NCBI GenBank assembly: GCA_956465555.1
Contig: OY101123.1
Span: forward strand, 248,001-312,000
Origin: Nitzschia sp. pyKryTriq1
Lineage: Eukaryota > Bacillariophyta > Bacillariophyceae > Bacillariales > Bacillariaceae
Length of the DNA stretch: 64,000 nt
Direction of reading: 5' to 3'
The notes below the pieces were generated by a model. The model had not been told where the DNA came from and searched no databases. It saw only the letters and a program-made list of their open reading frames with translations. Below, one piece after another: positions 32,202 through 43,740 of the stretch; the stretch's first letter is position 1; each line of letters opens with the position of its first letter. The position numbers were made by a program, and so were the translations under genes.

Positions 32202-33278
32202 ATGGAAGATCCTTCTCCGTCCGTGCCGACGAAGCCACTAACGTTATGCCTCTTGCAGCCACCCCTTCGACGAGATGATCAACATCCAATCGAGTCGACT
32301 AAAGAAGTGATTGAGTTGATGCAACAAGCCGTACTCTCATTCGGCAATAATATCAATAAGCAGCAGCTGCAGCAGCAGCAGCGTGATGGCGAGGATACGG
32401 ATGCTGATCACCAGCAAACAAAAATAACCAACAAGATCGATCTGATACTCCTCCCGGAACTTTGCCCCGTGGGTTACTCGGAAGATAGCTTTTCGCGTTT
32501 CCTGCCCAACACCAAAGAAAATCGTACGCTGCATGCCAAAATCGACGAGGAACTTCAGGAAGCGGCCAAACGAATGAACTGTGCTATTTGCTACGGAACA
32601 ATGGGGTGGAAGAATACTCGTCAATCCAAAGACGGAGAAGAAGAACGTTGCGCGGAAAATAATAATACTGATAATAATAATAATGTCCCACCACAGGAGC
32701 AGGATGAATTATTGTTTACGATTCGTCAAGTTGTGGTGGACCATGAGGGGACTCGAATTGCATCCTACGACAAGATTCACGTGTGCGACTATGGTGACTG
32801 TATGGAAACGCGCTTTTTTACGCCGGGGACGAAACCTTGTTCCTTTACGCTGCCAGGAAACAAGGATGACAACAAGGATGACTGCTGGACATTTGGATTG
32901 ATGATTTGCGCTGACATGAGGTATCCGAATCTAGCCCAGACATTGGTTCAAAACCATTATGTTCATGTCTTGCTGCAACCTGCCTCGTTTGCGAGAGACA
33001 TTTCCTTTCGGACATGGAAGTCGTTTCGGGAAACTCGAGCCGTCGAGTGTGGGACGTATTTTCTGGCCAATAACTACGCTGGAGTCTATTTTGGTCAAAC
33101 TTCCATGAATCCACCCTGGATTGATGAAGCCCATGAGCCAAAAGTGCTTGGGACGGAGGTTTCTTATATTGTAGAGACTCTGGACCCGAAGATACTCTAT
33201 GAAGCCAGGACGACGTTTCCTTTTTACAGACATACTATGAATTCGAAATCTTGTACCGGTTGTGGATTGTTGGAATAA
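32202..33278 (+). CDS. Carbon-nitrogen hydrolase (nitrilase superfamily)
   Basis: Nitrilase-superfamily enzymes hydrolyse C-N bonds of amides, ureides or nitriles using a Glu-Lys-Cys triad. All three are visible in this 358-residue intronless protein: Glu86 in LLPELCPVGY, Lys191 in SYDKIHVCDYG and Cys236 in FGLMICADMRYP. Two poly-Gln/Asn and charged inserts (about 50-75 and 140-170) are diatom-like loop expansions. The last part AVECGTYFLANNYAG fits the family's closing strands. The start at 32202 is the first ATG and no organelle leader is visible, so a cytosolic enzyme is likely. The closest relatives are bacterial-type amidases; the substrate is not predictable. Confidence 0.88.
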   Translation: MEDPSPSVPTKPLTLCLLQPPLRRDDQHPIESTKEVIELMQQAVLSFGNNINKQQLQQQQRDGEDTDADHQQTKITNKIDLILLPELCPVGYSEDSFSRFLPNTKENRTLHAKIDEELQEAAKRMNCAICYGTMGWKNTRQSKDGEEERCAENNNTDNNNNVPPQEQDELLFTIRQVVVDHEGTRIASYDKIHVCDYGDCMETRFFTPGTKPCSFTLPGNKDDNKDDCWTFGLMICADMRYPNLAQTLVQNHYVHVLLQPASFARDISFRTWKSFRETRAVECGTYFLANNYAGVYFGQTSMNPPWIDEAHEPKVLGTEVSYIVETLDPKILYEARTTFPFYRHTMNSKSCTGCGLLE

Positions 33279-33331
33279 GCTAGATGTAAAATAAAAGACA
33301 AGAAATAGATTGAAACCATGCCTATTACGTT

Positions 33332-34825
33332 TTAAACCAGTATTGTGTCTTGGGTGAGGAAGGACACTTCCCCCCTCTTGTACCTGGCCATGACCTCCCC
33401 CACACACTTATATCCGCATCCGGCATCTTGGACATAACAACTCTTCTCAGATCGCTCGAATTGCCGTTCGCCTCGAGAATTACATGGAAAGTAAGCTTTA
33501 TGTGCACACCAATACTCGGCCAATTTTCGAAGATTCCGAATTTCGTCGACCAGGGTATTGACACGCGCTGGTCCTCCAAGTTGCTGAATGGTTCGATCCA
33601 ATGAGAGATTGGCCGCCTCCCACAATAAAAAGTCGACATTGTCCACGGCATGTTCTTTGGAAATATACTCTTGCACAGCGGGACTGAGAGTTTGGGGAGG
33701 TTTGATGATTTTGTTGCATCGGCCCGTATCTCCTGCATCGTCGTACCCACCGGACTTTTTGGCCGACAGCACAATGACATCGGTAGGTTCCAAATTCCAG
33801 AGTAGTACCATAACCGCTAGGGACTCATCGAATCGCTCTGTCACTCCAATAAAATCATACTCGTCAAATATTTTCGTTTCCATCCATTCCAACACCTGAT
33901 TCATTCTACCACCACCAGATGAGAAGGATGATGATGATGATGAGGATGATGATGAACCCCCCGCCATTGATAGCAGATCTGACCCAGCCGCCCAAGGGTT
34001 TGTATGCCATGGAAAAAGGTAACTGGTTTGAAAGCCCTTGTAGGAACGAAGCTTCTTAAGGATCAATTGGTCTGTCACAGTCACGTTGAGTTTCCGACTC
34101 ACTTCGAAAAAGTAAAAGCTGGACATGTCTCTCTCAATAGGATGTCGAACCATGGTCCAAACTAAACTAGATGCTCGGGAGGGTGCCCGATACTGGAGTG
34201 CGCCGATATCTCCAAATACATGCCGGTTGTAATGAATACAAGGAGGATACACGTTCTTCTTCTTGTTCTTGCCTCGACCTTTTTGTCCCTTGGCTTGTGC
34301 TAGTCGTCGACCGACATTGTGGGCAATCGAAAGGCTGACCCCTTCCGATGTACTGGAAGAGGCCTTGTAAGTCTTGATGTAAATCAAACCCACGGCTTCG
34401 TCGTTTGCGTTGAGTCTCCAGTCATGGGTAGGCGTGGATTCCGGGATGCACCAAGTAAAATCGGGCCGTGATGGATATACCCTGGAAATGGATTCGGTAT
34501 AATTGGACCACCATATACTGCTATTCGTCACTTTATACTTTTTCAGGAAGGACGCCGGTAGCGAAATAATACCGCTTTTACTTTTGCTGCTGGCAGCAGA
34601 GTTATTATGACGGTGATGATTGATCCGGAGCAAACATACTCCGATAAAAATAGCAAGGAAGAGGATGCTGCGGATTTGTCGGGTAGTTGGTCGTTTGGAT
34701 TTGTGGCGGTCGATGGCGTTGGACAAGGAAAACGGCGATGAGACGCTGGGTGGAGCTGTGGTGGCGCCGCCGAAGTGATGTCCTCGCCTTCGTGTTGGAG
34801 CCAAGAAGTTGGGCGGCCAGCCCAT
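33332..34825 (-). CDS. Golgi-type sulfotransferase, type II membrane protein
   Basis: Sulfotransferases move sulfate from PAPS to sugars or other acceptors. The ATG at 34825 gives 497 residues: a short basic N-terminus, one membrane helix (SILFLAIFIGVCLLRI), a stem, and a luminal domain. The PAPS 5'-phosphosulfate loop is seen as GLIYIKTYKASSSTSEG and the 3'-phosphate site as WTMVRHPIERDMSSFYFFE, the order found in galactose/heparan 2-O-type enzymes. A Ser/Gly run and acidic inserts interrupt the middle. The C-terminus is Cys-rich (WCAHKAYFPC and CYVQDAGCGYKC), probably disulfide-linked. Sulfated polysaccharides of the cell wall or mucilage are likely acceptors by inference. It converges on the hydrolase gene, 54 bp apart. 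Confidence 0.82.
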   Translation of the reverse strand: MGWPPNFLAPTRRRGHHFGGATTAPPSVSSPFSLSNAIDRHKSKRPTTRQIRSILFLAIFIGVCLLRINHHRHNNSAASSKSKSGIISLPASFLKKYKVTNSSIWWSNYTESISRVYPSRPDFTWCIPESTPTHDWRLNANDEAVGLIYIKTYKASSSTSEGVSLSIAHNVGRRLAQAKGQKGRGKNKKKNVYPPCIHYNRHVFGDIGALQYRAPSRASSLVWTMVRHPIERDMSSFYFFEVSRKLNVTVTDQLILKKLRSYKGFQTSYLFPWHTNPWAAGSDLLSMAGGSSSSSSSSSSFSSGGGRMNQVLEWMETKIFDEYDFIGVTERFDESLAVMVLLWNLEPTDVIVLSAKKSGGYDDAGDTGRCNKIIKPPQTLSPAVQEYISKEHAVDNVDFLLWEAANLSLDRTIQQLGGPARVNTLVDEIRNLRKLAEYWCAHKAYFPCNSRGERQFERSEKSCYVQDAGCGYKCVGEVMARYKRGEVSFLTQDTILV

Positions 34826-35432
34826 TTCAATGGTGCGGCCACTTCGGTTGCTGTTATTGTTCGCTGTTATTGTCTGGCTGGATGATGTTATGAGAGCTTT
34901 GTGCTTCAAGTAGTCTAGTCCATGAAGAAGGAGATGGTAGATAATAGTATTAGCTGATGTATCGCATCATCGCAGGTATTTTGTTGCAGGACGCATATGC
35001 TGCGAGTATAATAAGTTCGTAGAGACACTTTTGGATTAACCGAATTTCCGCCTATTGGCATGGCGCGGTGGGAGCAAGTGGGAGCGCCAGATGGAGGCGG
35101 AGGAGTCGTCATAGTCAATAATAACAGTTGATTGGACGTCGAACGAGCACACGCGCCGATAACAAATAAAATCTGGAGAGTCTCTATTATTCTATCTATT
35201 GTACGACTAGATCCAGTACGAAGAGTATTCGAAGAAGAGATAATGCCATTTTCGCTACTATTCTAGAGAGGACTACAAAAGAGGAGTAATACAATGAAAG
35301 AAAAGTTGACGTGAATCCGTCGCCTTAAATTATACTCCTATCAGCAGAGAGAGGAGAGCGAGAGAGATTTCCAGCAGTGTCATTGATTCCGCATTCTTTT
35401 TGGAACAACCTACGAACTCGGAGTAGTACTCA
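34826..35432. other. Intergenic, nothing recognised
   Basis: About 600 bp between the sulfotransferase start and the end of the next reverse-strand gene. AT-rich; no accepted ORF. Confidence 0.5.
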
Positions 35433-36486
35433 TCAACAAGGACGAACCAACTCAAATGAGCTTGACCGTGGCCTGGATCGAGAAAAGGGTAGCGATGATA
35501 TTTTCTTGGGAAATTGGATACCATCAGAATGATACGCCGCCGTCGAACAGAGAACAGCCACACCACCAACAACAAACGTTGATTCTTTCCTGTCCTCCCA
35601 TGCTGGTTCCATCCAACGCCGCCGTTTCTGAAATTTTCCCATGGTTGCTTCGGCATCCTTCAAACCAAGCATGTGTGCCTGCTGTCTACTGAATTTCGTT
35701 GCCTCTCGGTAGCGACGTGCGATTTGCTCCTCCTCCTGCTGGTGATGACTAGAGAACGACGACGACAGTGTTGTTGGTGCATCGGTTGTATTCCTAGCTG
35801 CTTTTTGCGCTGCTTGTTCCTCTAGGACGGTGTCAATGGACTTTTTGCGACGTTCGCGCTTTCGTTTGATTGCTTCTTTTGTTTGGCACTCTGCAATAGT
35901 AGTAGGGTAGTAGTAGCGGTGGTCGCATCAAGAAGAAGGATGAAGTAAGAACATGTTAGGAATTGGTTCCGCAAGATGTTCCCGCTACAGGCATCACTTT
36001 TATCCTTACTAGTACGAATACTCAATAAGATTGCCACGTACCCAGTCCTCTAAAAGAATCATTCGCTTCTTGAATTTCGAATGAGTCACCACCATTCTGT
36101 CGCATTTCAATAAAATATTTGAGCTCGGCGCGGATACGTTTGTAATCGACAACTCTGAACCAGATATCTGTTATCTGCGCATCGCTCATGTCTTTGAGGT
36201 GCTCGATTTCTTGTATTTGGACCCTAGAGTTAAACCTCACGGCAAACCGATGATGGTAAGAAGAAGTGTCGCTATGGATCGTGCTGCATTCATCGTCGTC
36301 GTCATCCACAGAATGCTCATCATCCGCAAAGAAGCATGAAGAACTTCGGGTGGATGTGCTCCGCTCTCTTCTTGTTGATGATCTTGTAGTATTATTGCCG
36401 ACATTGGCATGATGCTCAATTCGTAAGGTTTTAATCGGGCTGGTGATGGGAAGCATGCTGTTGAGATGGGGACTGTGTTTGTTCAT
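35433..36486 (-). CDS. Diatom-family protein with RGLE-type domain, member 1
   Basis: Two exons, 36486-36042 and 35890-35433, join through a split Glu codon (GTACGT donor, TTGCAG acceptor) to about 300 residues. Exon 1 has a Ser-rich and acidic N-terminus, then VRFNSRVQIQEIEHLKDMSD, AQITDIWFRVVDYKRIRAE and a Phe-Arg-Gly-Leu motif. The join yields RGLECQTKEAIKRKRERRK, then a helical VLEEQAAQKAARN and YREATKFSRQQA. A domain with the order IxH-(D/E)xxxxxxWF-RGLE-VLEEQ is shared with the gene at 51850-53022 and is, from memory, a frequent uncharacterised family in diatom genomes. Cellular role unknown; the Lys/Arg-rich middle would fit a nuclear protein. Confidence 0.72.
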
Positions 36487-37957
36487 CTTCTATCAACGCA
36501 CGCCGCCGTTGGCTTTTTGTTGTGACACGAAAAATATTATGAGACCAATGAACCTACCGATACGATATGTATACTCGTGATACAGTACCTGGTGGTATTC
36601 TTTTCAAAGAAACAGAATGCTGCCGTGTGATGTGGATGATCTTACTTTAACGCATTATTTTTTCGAGGTAGAAGTAGTCTTTCGGATGGTAGAAATTGTG
36701 AAGTTCGACAAATTCACGACCATTCATGCGTGCAGAGTGCGTGTTGTCTGGAAAGGAAGAGAAGAAGGGAAGGAGTGCATCTCGCTTCATTAGTATTTGC
36801 AGGTCGTGGTCTTACTTTAACCTATTTGAAAGTTTATATATACAATATATATTAGTGATTCTATTTAACATCCCAATCTTTGACAGTTTTGGATGTAATG
36901 CCCTATGAAATTGCGTTAACTCGTCTATTCGTAAAAGTATTAGTGCTCTCAACTACACAGTGCTCGAAACTGTGATCGATGATACTGTGTAATGATGATG
37001 TGTGAGATGAGCATGGACCAATATGAAATATGACGTCCATGTTTGTGGTCCAATGAGTCGTTAGTCTACAAAAGCGACGATGACGTCACTCTTCGTGGAG
37101 GTTCATAGACATGTACCGGTATGTTCCATCATTCCGCGATTTTTCTTCATTCGCATTCATCCCAAAAATCGAGTTGCCTCTTTTCTCTCTTCTTTCTTTG
37201 CATCAGCCTTTATTTCTTCTTCGTGTCTCTATCAATAATCGATACGCTCATATAGAACTATGAGAATCGGATATGCAGTATTAGTAGTTGAATCATCAAA
37301 TAGACAATAAAAATAGGCTCACAATTCTCAGAAACAAAATCTGTTACAATAGTAGAAGCAGGCCATCGCTGCGGACTTTTCTCCTGGTACTACATGTTAG
37401 TCTACTGAGTCGTCCAGGTATATCTTCAATAATGATCGCGGCCAGACCGTTCTCAGAGAGACATAGATGAGGTCGAAAATGACCCGACCCACAAATAGTA
37501 GAGTAGGCTCATAGCTTCGTACACAACTTATTTCAACAATAAAATGACCACACACTGTGCTTAGATAAGAGTACACGTATTCATAATGATAAAAATCTAT
37601 CGGCCACTGCGGCGGCGGCGGCCGGCGCGGCACAATAACCGCGAGAAAAGTACGCAACATCGCGTGCTTACCGCGGTATTTGAGCTTGCATCTAATACCG
37701 ATATTACTTACCGGTACGCCGACTTCCGACTATTAGTATCTACCGGTTACCGGTACGGGTTGCCATTTCCATCAAGCTTGCTGCTTGATTCGTACTCTGT
37801 TACTAATTGCAAACACCGCACCGCCGCCCTAATAGCAACCAGAACCGATCAGACCATCGTGATTCGTGATAACGACGCGGCCAACCCAAAAAAAGCGATC
37901 CATTTTCTACATAAACGTCAACTTAGAGTACTGGGTACTGCAACGACTTTGTCGACA
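36487..37957. other. Intergenic / promoter of the zinc-ribbon pair
   Basis: About 1.47 kb. Holds TACCGGTA at 37114, 37709 and 37748 and a G+C burst with CGGCGGCGG near 37610. The open frame continuing upstream of 37958 is not taken as coding because it lacks protein-like composition and the paralogue has no counterpart. Confidence 0.55.
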
Positions 37958-39064
37958 ATGAGGGATGCTAACGGTGTGGCACGGCGACCACGCAATGCTG
38001 GATTGACTCGAGGCAAGGCGGCCCGTCAAATCCCCATGGCAACTTCCGATTGCACACGAATTCTGATATCTCATCAACATAAATCTCTGGCAATGCTTGC
38101 CGGAAAAGGCGTCCGGAAAAGTCGCCTGAGTTTCGGGTCTACTACAAGTGGCGGCAGTGGCCCTCCGAGTCGGACCCCTAGTATACCAGAAGAAGGCGGT
38201 ATGGCTTTCCTACAGGAAGAAGATATCTTGAGCCCTCTTTCCAGTCCTGTCAAGAACTTGTCAGCACGTGTGCCTTCGTACATGCAGTCTCCGTCTCTGG
38301 ACCGGATGAGCTTGGACGAACTTTCTTTGGAAGTCCTTTGTATGCATGTATCCGAGCTACTGGGTGGGCCGCCTATACCCAGCGCTAGTGTAGTGGGGAT
38401 GCCATTGGCTCCCATTGATGGTTCCGTGGAATTCGGTCTAGGAGACGAGGGCGAAGATGCAGCAGCAGCGCGGAATGGCCTCGCCAGGAAAACTTCCACT
38501 TTTAATATCGAAGAGGTCAATTTGGAGTTGCAGGCAGCAGAAATGAAACGAATTGAAGCCGCCCATCAAGAAAGAAAGCTCAGTGTTTCAGAAAAAGAAA
38601 CAGATTGCGAATTGTTGCACGAGAAGGCAGCAGCATCACACGATGAAGACGAAGAAGCCCATATACGTGCACTCGCCGCGTCAGCCATTGAACATCAACA
38701 TCAACATGAACAACAACAACAACAAATGGAAGAGAAAATCGAGATTAACCCTGGAGAATTTCTTCATTTTTATGGTGGCAACAAGACCTTTGAGGCTCTA
38801 CTGAACGGCAACTTTTCCGTCACGGCATGCTTGGGATGCAATAAAGAGCTCATGGTCGTTCCATTTGCCGACTTGGTGGTATGTGCTGATTGCTGGCTCT
38901 TTTCACCCGTACCCAAATATGGACCCGATGGAGAAGAATGGTCGGAAGAAGATGGAACTATTCCGCCCACATCTGTTGGGATGGGAGTCACAAGCGAGGA
39001 AGTAAAGCACTGGTTCGACCAAGGAAACTTTACACAAGGAGAGGATGGCACACAAGAGTACTAG
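37958..39064 (+). CDS. Zinc-ribbon protein, tandem paralogue 1
   Basis: The ATG at 37958 begins MRDANGVARRPRNAG and gives 368 residues; the paralogue at 40190 begins at the matching place, which supports this start. Shared blocks in order are: the N-terminal LTRGKAARQ and RILISHQHKSLAMLAG, a middle SLDELSLEVLCMHVSEL helix, a Gln/Glu-rich coiled stretch, and the C-terminal IEINPGEFLHFYGGNKTFEAL, followed by CLGCNKELMVVPFADLVVCADCW. The last has CxxC...CxxC spacing of a zinc ribbon. It ends with SVGMGVTSEEVKHWFDQG. The N-terminal block with basic residues may bind nucleic acid. No named family is recognised. Confidence 0.75.
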   Translation: MRDANGVARRPRNAGLTRGKAARQIPMATSDCTRILISHQHKSLAMLAGKGVRKSRLSFGSTTSGGSGPPSRTPSIPEEGGMAFLQEEDILSPLSSPVKNLSARVPSYMQSPSLDRMSLDELSLEVLCMHVSELLGGPPIPSASVVGMPLAPIDGSVEFGLGDEGEDAAAARNGLARKTSTFNIEEVNLELQAAEMKRIEAAHQERKLSVSEKETDCELLHEKAAASHDEDEEAHIRALAASAIEHQHQHEQQQQQMEEKIEINPGEFLHFYGGNKTFEALLNGNFSVTACLGCNKELMVVPFADLVVCADCWLFSPVPKYGPDGEEWSEEDGTIPPTSVGMGVTSEEVKHWFDQGNFTQGEDGTQEY

Positions 39065-40189
39065 AGTTCGACGAAGAAACTGATGGAGCACTGACACTCG
39101 AAGAATACAAGTATAAAGGAGAGCTCCAAGACACCCTTTGTTAAGAAAAATAGCGCCTACTGACGACCGTGATGAGCCAAAATAGTGCGCTCCTCGAGCA
39201 ATAACAAGAGCAGAATAAAAACCGATCTTTCTTGCATCGACTTCGTCCACCGTTTCTTCCCGATTGTCGCCTTGCATTACTATGTTTGAGCTGAGAAGAT
39301 TCAAACAGGTACAATGAGGAGCAGTAGACTCTCTCTATCAGACTAGTGTGCTAGCTAGAGAGAATCCACTACTGGGCCTCTCCATCATCGTCCTCATCTA
39401 GTACTAGCTACTACTACACACCAAAGTTAGTTCTTCGTGTTGAAGAAGGCACGAGACGAGAGTAGAACTGTCAATGCTAAATAGTACTCTCTAGAGGACC
39501 ACTGCTGTAAGCTGTAGCCCTGTTTGAAAGTCGGGACTCTCTCTCTCTCTCTCTCTTTTCAAGAGCTGTGATCTACAGCCTGTAGTTGGTAGAATTTTGT
39601 CGCCTCTGATAGCTGGAGCCCTGAATGGGTCATAATAATGATATGTACTACTAGTACATACCGGTACCGGTACTTCGTACCGGTATGAGATACCGGTAGG
39701 TCCAGATGGACTAGTGATTGTACTTATTGCAATATTCGGGATCATATGCCGCTAAGCATATCACTTTAGAAGATGCGTGACAGGTGGTTCCCATCCCGAA
39801 CTGGAAGATTGGTGTTCTTTTTCTACCTACTGTACTTGTACTGTACGAGTGCGGGTGGGGATAGATCTAGCTACCGGTATAATAGTACTGCATCGTGTTG
39901 ACATTTTATTTGACATGCATCTGCGTCTTTATTGTGAATCTCTTCATCTCATCATCGAGGCATCCTACGAAACCGTACACAATACTGTACCAGGTACAGT
40001 ATCTGTGGCCGGCAACCCGCAACAACCTTGCATTGTTGTGCTGGATCAGGCACCCACGGTCAATGTGATTTCATAATATACGTACGCATCCTCCATCATA
40101 TTCGAATACAATACGCGAGTATACACAAGAGCAGGCCAAACCACATCTTCAGCACTATCAGCACTATCACCAGCCAGCAATTCAGCAGC
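39065..40189. other. Intergenic between zinc-ribbon paralogues; densest TACCGGTA array
   Basis: About 1.1 kb. TACCGGTA occurs four times within 40 bp (39659, 39665, 39678, 39691) and again at 39872. A (CT)n tract lies at 39537-39557. No gene is accepted. Confidence 0.65.
39659..39698. repeat. Clustered TACCGGTA palindromes
   Basis: Four copies of the 8-bp palindrome, two of them overlapping by 2 bp, lie about 500 bp upstream of the second zinc-ribbon gene. Confidence 0.9.
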
Positions 40190-41230
40190 ATGTCAGGTGT
40201 TCGCGAGTATCGCAGCAAGGGATTGAGCCGAGGCAGGGCGGCTCGTCAAGTCACAACAACAACAACAACAACAACCATAAGCTTGGATTGTAGTGCTCGG
40301 GCCTTGATTTCGAGGCAACACAAATCTCTAGCAAAGCTTGCTGGTCAAAGCGTGCGGAGACTGAACACATCATCATCATCATCGACAACATCAACAACAA
40401 CAAAGCGTAATTTTTGTTATCCGCCAGCGCCACCGAGCTGCTTCACTAGCGACATGTCCGATATTACGATCCTGATGGAGGAAGGGCCGAACAAAAAAGA
40501 AGAAGAAAAAGCGGAAGAAGCTCCAACCTCCTCGAGAAAAGTGCAGGACAGCGGCGGCGGCGCTGGGGATGCCATACAGAGTCCGATAGGCGTTGACTCA
40601 TTCCACGTGGTGTCTTCTCAGCTGCTGCCTCTCCTACCCCCTCCCACGAACAGACGAGACTCCGATAGCTTGGGTGGGATGGACGATGTTTCTTTGGAAA
40701 ATTTATGCAAGCAAGTCTCCGGAATGATGAGTGGTCGAGAAGCCCCAGCACCAAAAGCGCCACAACAAGCGGCCTCCCCTCCAATACAAAGAGCGAATTC
40801 TGATTTCGACATGGACCAAGTGGATGTCGAAATGCAATTTCGAGAAATGAGGCGACTCGAAGAAATCAAGGAGCAAGAACAACGCAAGGCCTCTCAAGAA
40901 AAAGAATGGGAAAACAAGACAGAACCTGTTGCTGCTGCTGCTGCTACTGCTAGAGGTCTCGACGACAAGATTGAAGTGAGTCCTGGTGAATTTCTTCCGT
41001 TGTTTGGTTCCAACAAGACTTTCGAGTCGTTCGTGTCGGGTCAGTTTTGTGTGGCAAAATGTTTTGAATGTATGCAAGATATGATGATCGCTGCCTCTGT
41101 CGATTTGGTAATTTGCAAGGATTGCTGGGTACTTTCCCCAGTGGGGTCGAATAACAACAGTGGTCGTCCACCCGCATCGGTCGGGATCGGCGTCAAGAGC
41201 GAGGAAATGAAACAGTGGCTAGATTGGTAG
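40190..41230 (+). CDS. Zinc-ribbon protein, tandem paralogue 2
   Basis: 346 residues from the ATG at 40190 (MSGVREYRSKGLSRGR). It shares with the gene at 37958 the blocks RALISRQHKSLAKLAG, a SLENLCKQVSGMM helix, the PGEFLPLFGSNKTFESF block, the zinc ribbon CFECMQDMMIAASVDLVICKDCW and the closing SVGIGVKSEEMKQWLDW. Middle regions are diverged and rich in Ser, Thr, Lys and Glu, so this duplication is much older than that of the secreted proteins. Conservation of all four Cys in both copies points to metal binding. Function unknown; a role in stress or transcription control is only a guess. Confidence 0.75.
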   Translation: MSGVREYRSKGLSRGRAARQVTTTTTTTTISLDCSARALISRQHKSLAKLAGQSVRRLNTSSSSSTTSTTTKRNFCYPPAPPSCFTSDMSDITILMEEGPNKKEEEKAEEAPTSSRKVQDSGGGAGDAIQSPIGVDSFHVVSSQLLPLLPPPTNRRDSDSLGGMDDVSLENLCKQVSGMMSGREAPAPKAPQQAASPPIQRANSDFDMDQVDVEMQFREMRRLEEIKEQEQRKASQEKEWENKTEPVAAAAATARGLDDKIEVSPGEFLPLFGSNKTFESFVSGQFCVAKCFECMQDMMIAASVDLVICKDCWVLSPVGSNNNSGRPPASVGIGVKSEEMKQWLDW

Positions 41231-41677
41231 CAGCAGCAGCAGTAGTAGTAGAAGAAGAAGGCCAATAAGACCACGAAAAGTGCAGATACGATGAGTGGGA
41301 CAGGAAACGCGTGTTAACCAATACGTACACATCAATATGTACTAAATTCACAGTTTTGTATTACTAGAATATACTCTGTCATACCCGGAATACGATTTGA
41401 CTCAATGCGGTGATATTCAAATGAACTTGCGCCTAACAATTCATTCTAAAGTAAGACAGTATCGGGCCTGGTTTGGGGTCGTCGCCTCACGCCTAAGTAT
41501 GGCAACTATTCTAGAATAATACGAGGGAACCCTGGCGGTCAACGTTACTCTACCTGCGAGAAGACTGAAGACTCCAGTACGCTTTGCATTTTGACTAGGG
41601 TACGAGTATGATGCTAATAGTGTTGCCCTCTTACTGTTACATATTGGTATTAAGGTACCCGGAGTAATAGTCTGCTA
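41231..41677. other. Convergent spacer, nothing else seen
   Basis: 447 bp between the second zinc-ribbon gene (+) and RUVBL1 (-). Starts with a CAG/TAG/AAG trinucleotide run at 41229-41261; no gene. Confidence 0.6.

Positions 41678-43740
<2,063 letters not shown>

Noticed and set aside
37586-37957. Extension of the zinc-ribbon frame upstream of ATG 37958
   Set aside because: No match in the paralogue, low-quality composition and TACCGGTA sites inside; most likely 5' untranslated or promoter DNA.
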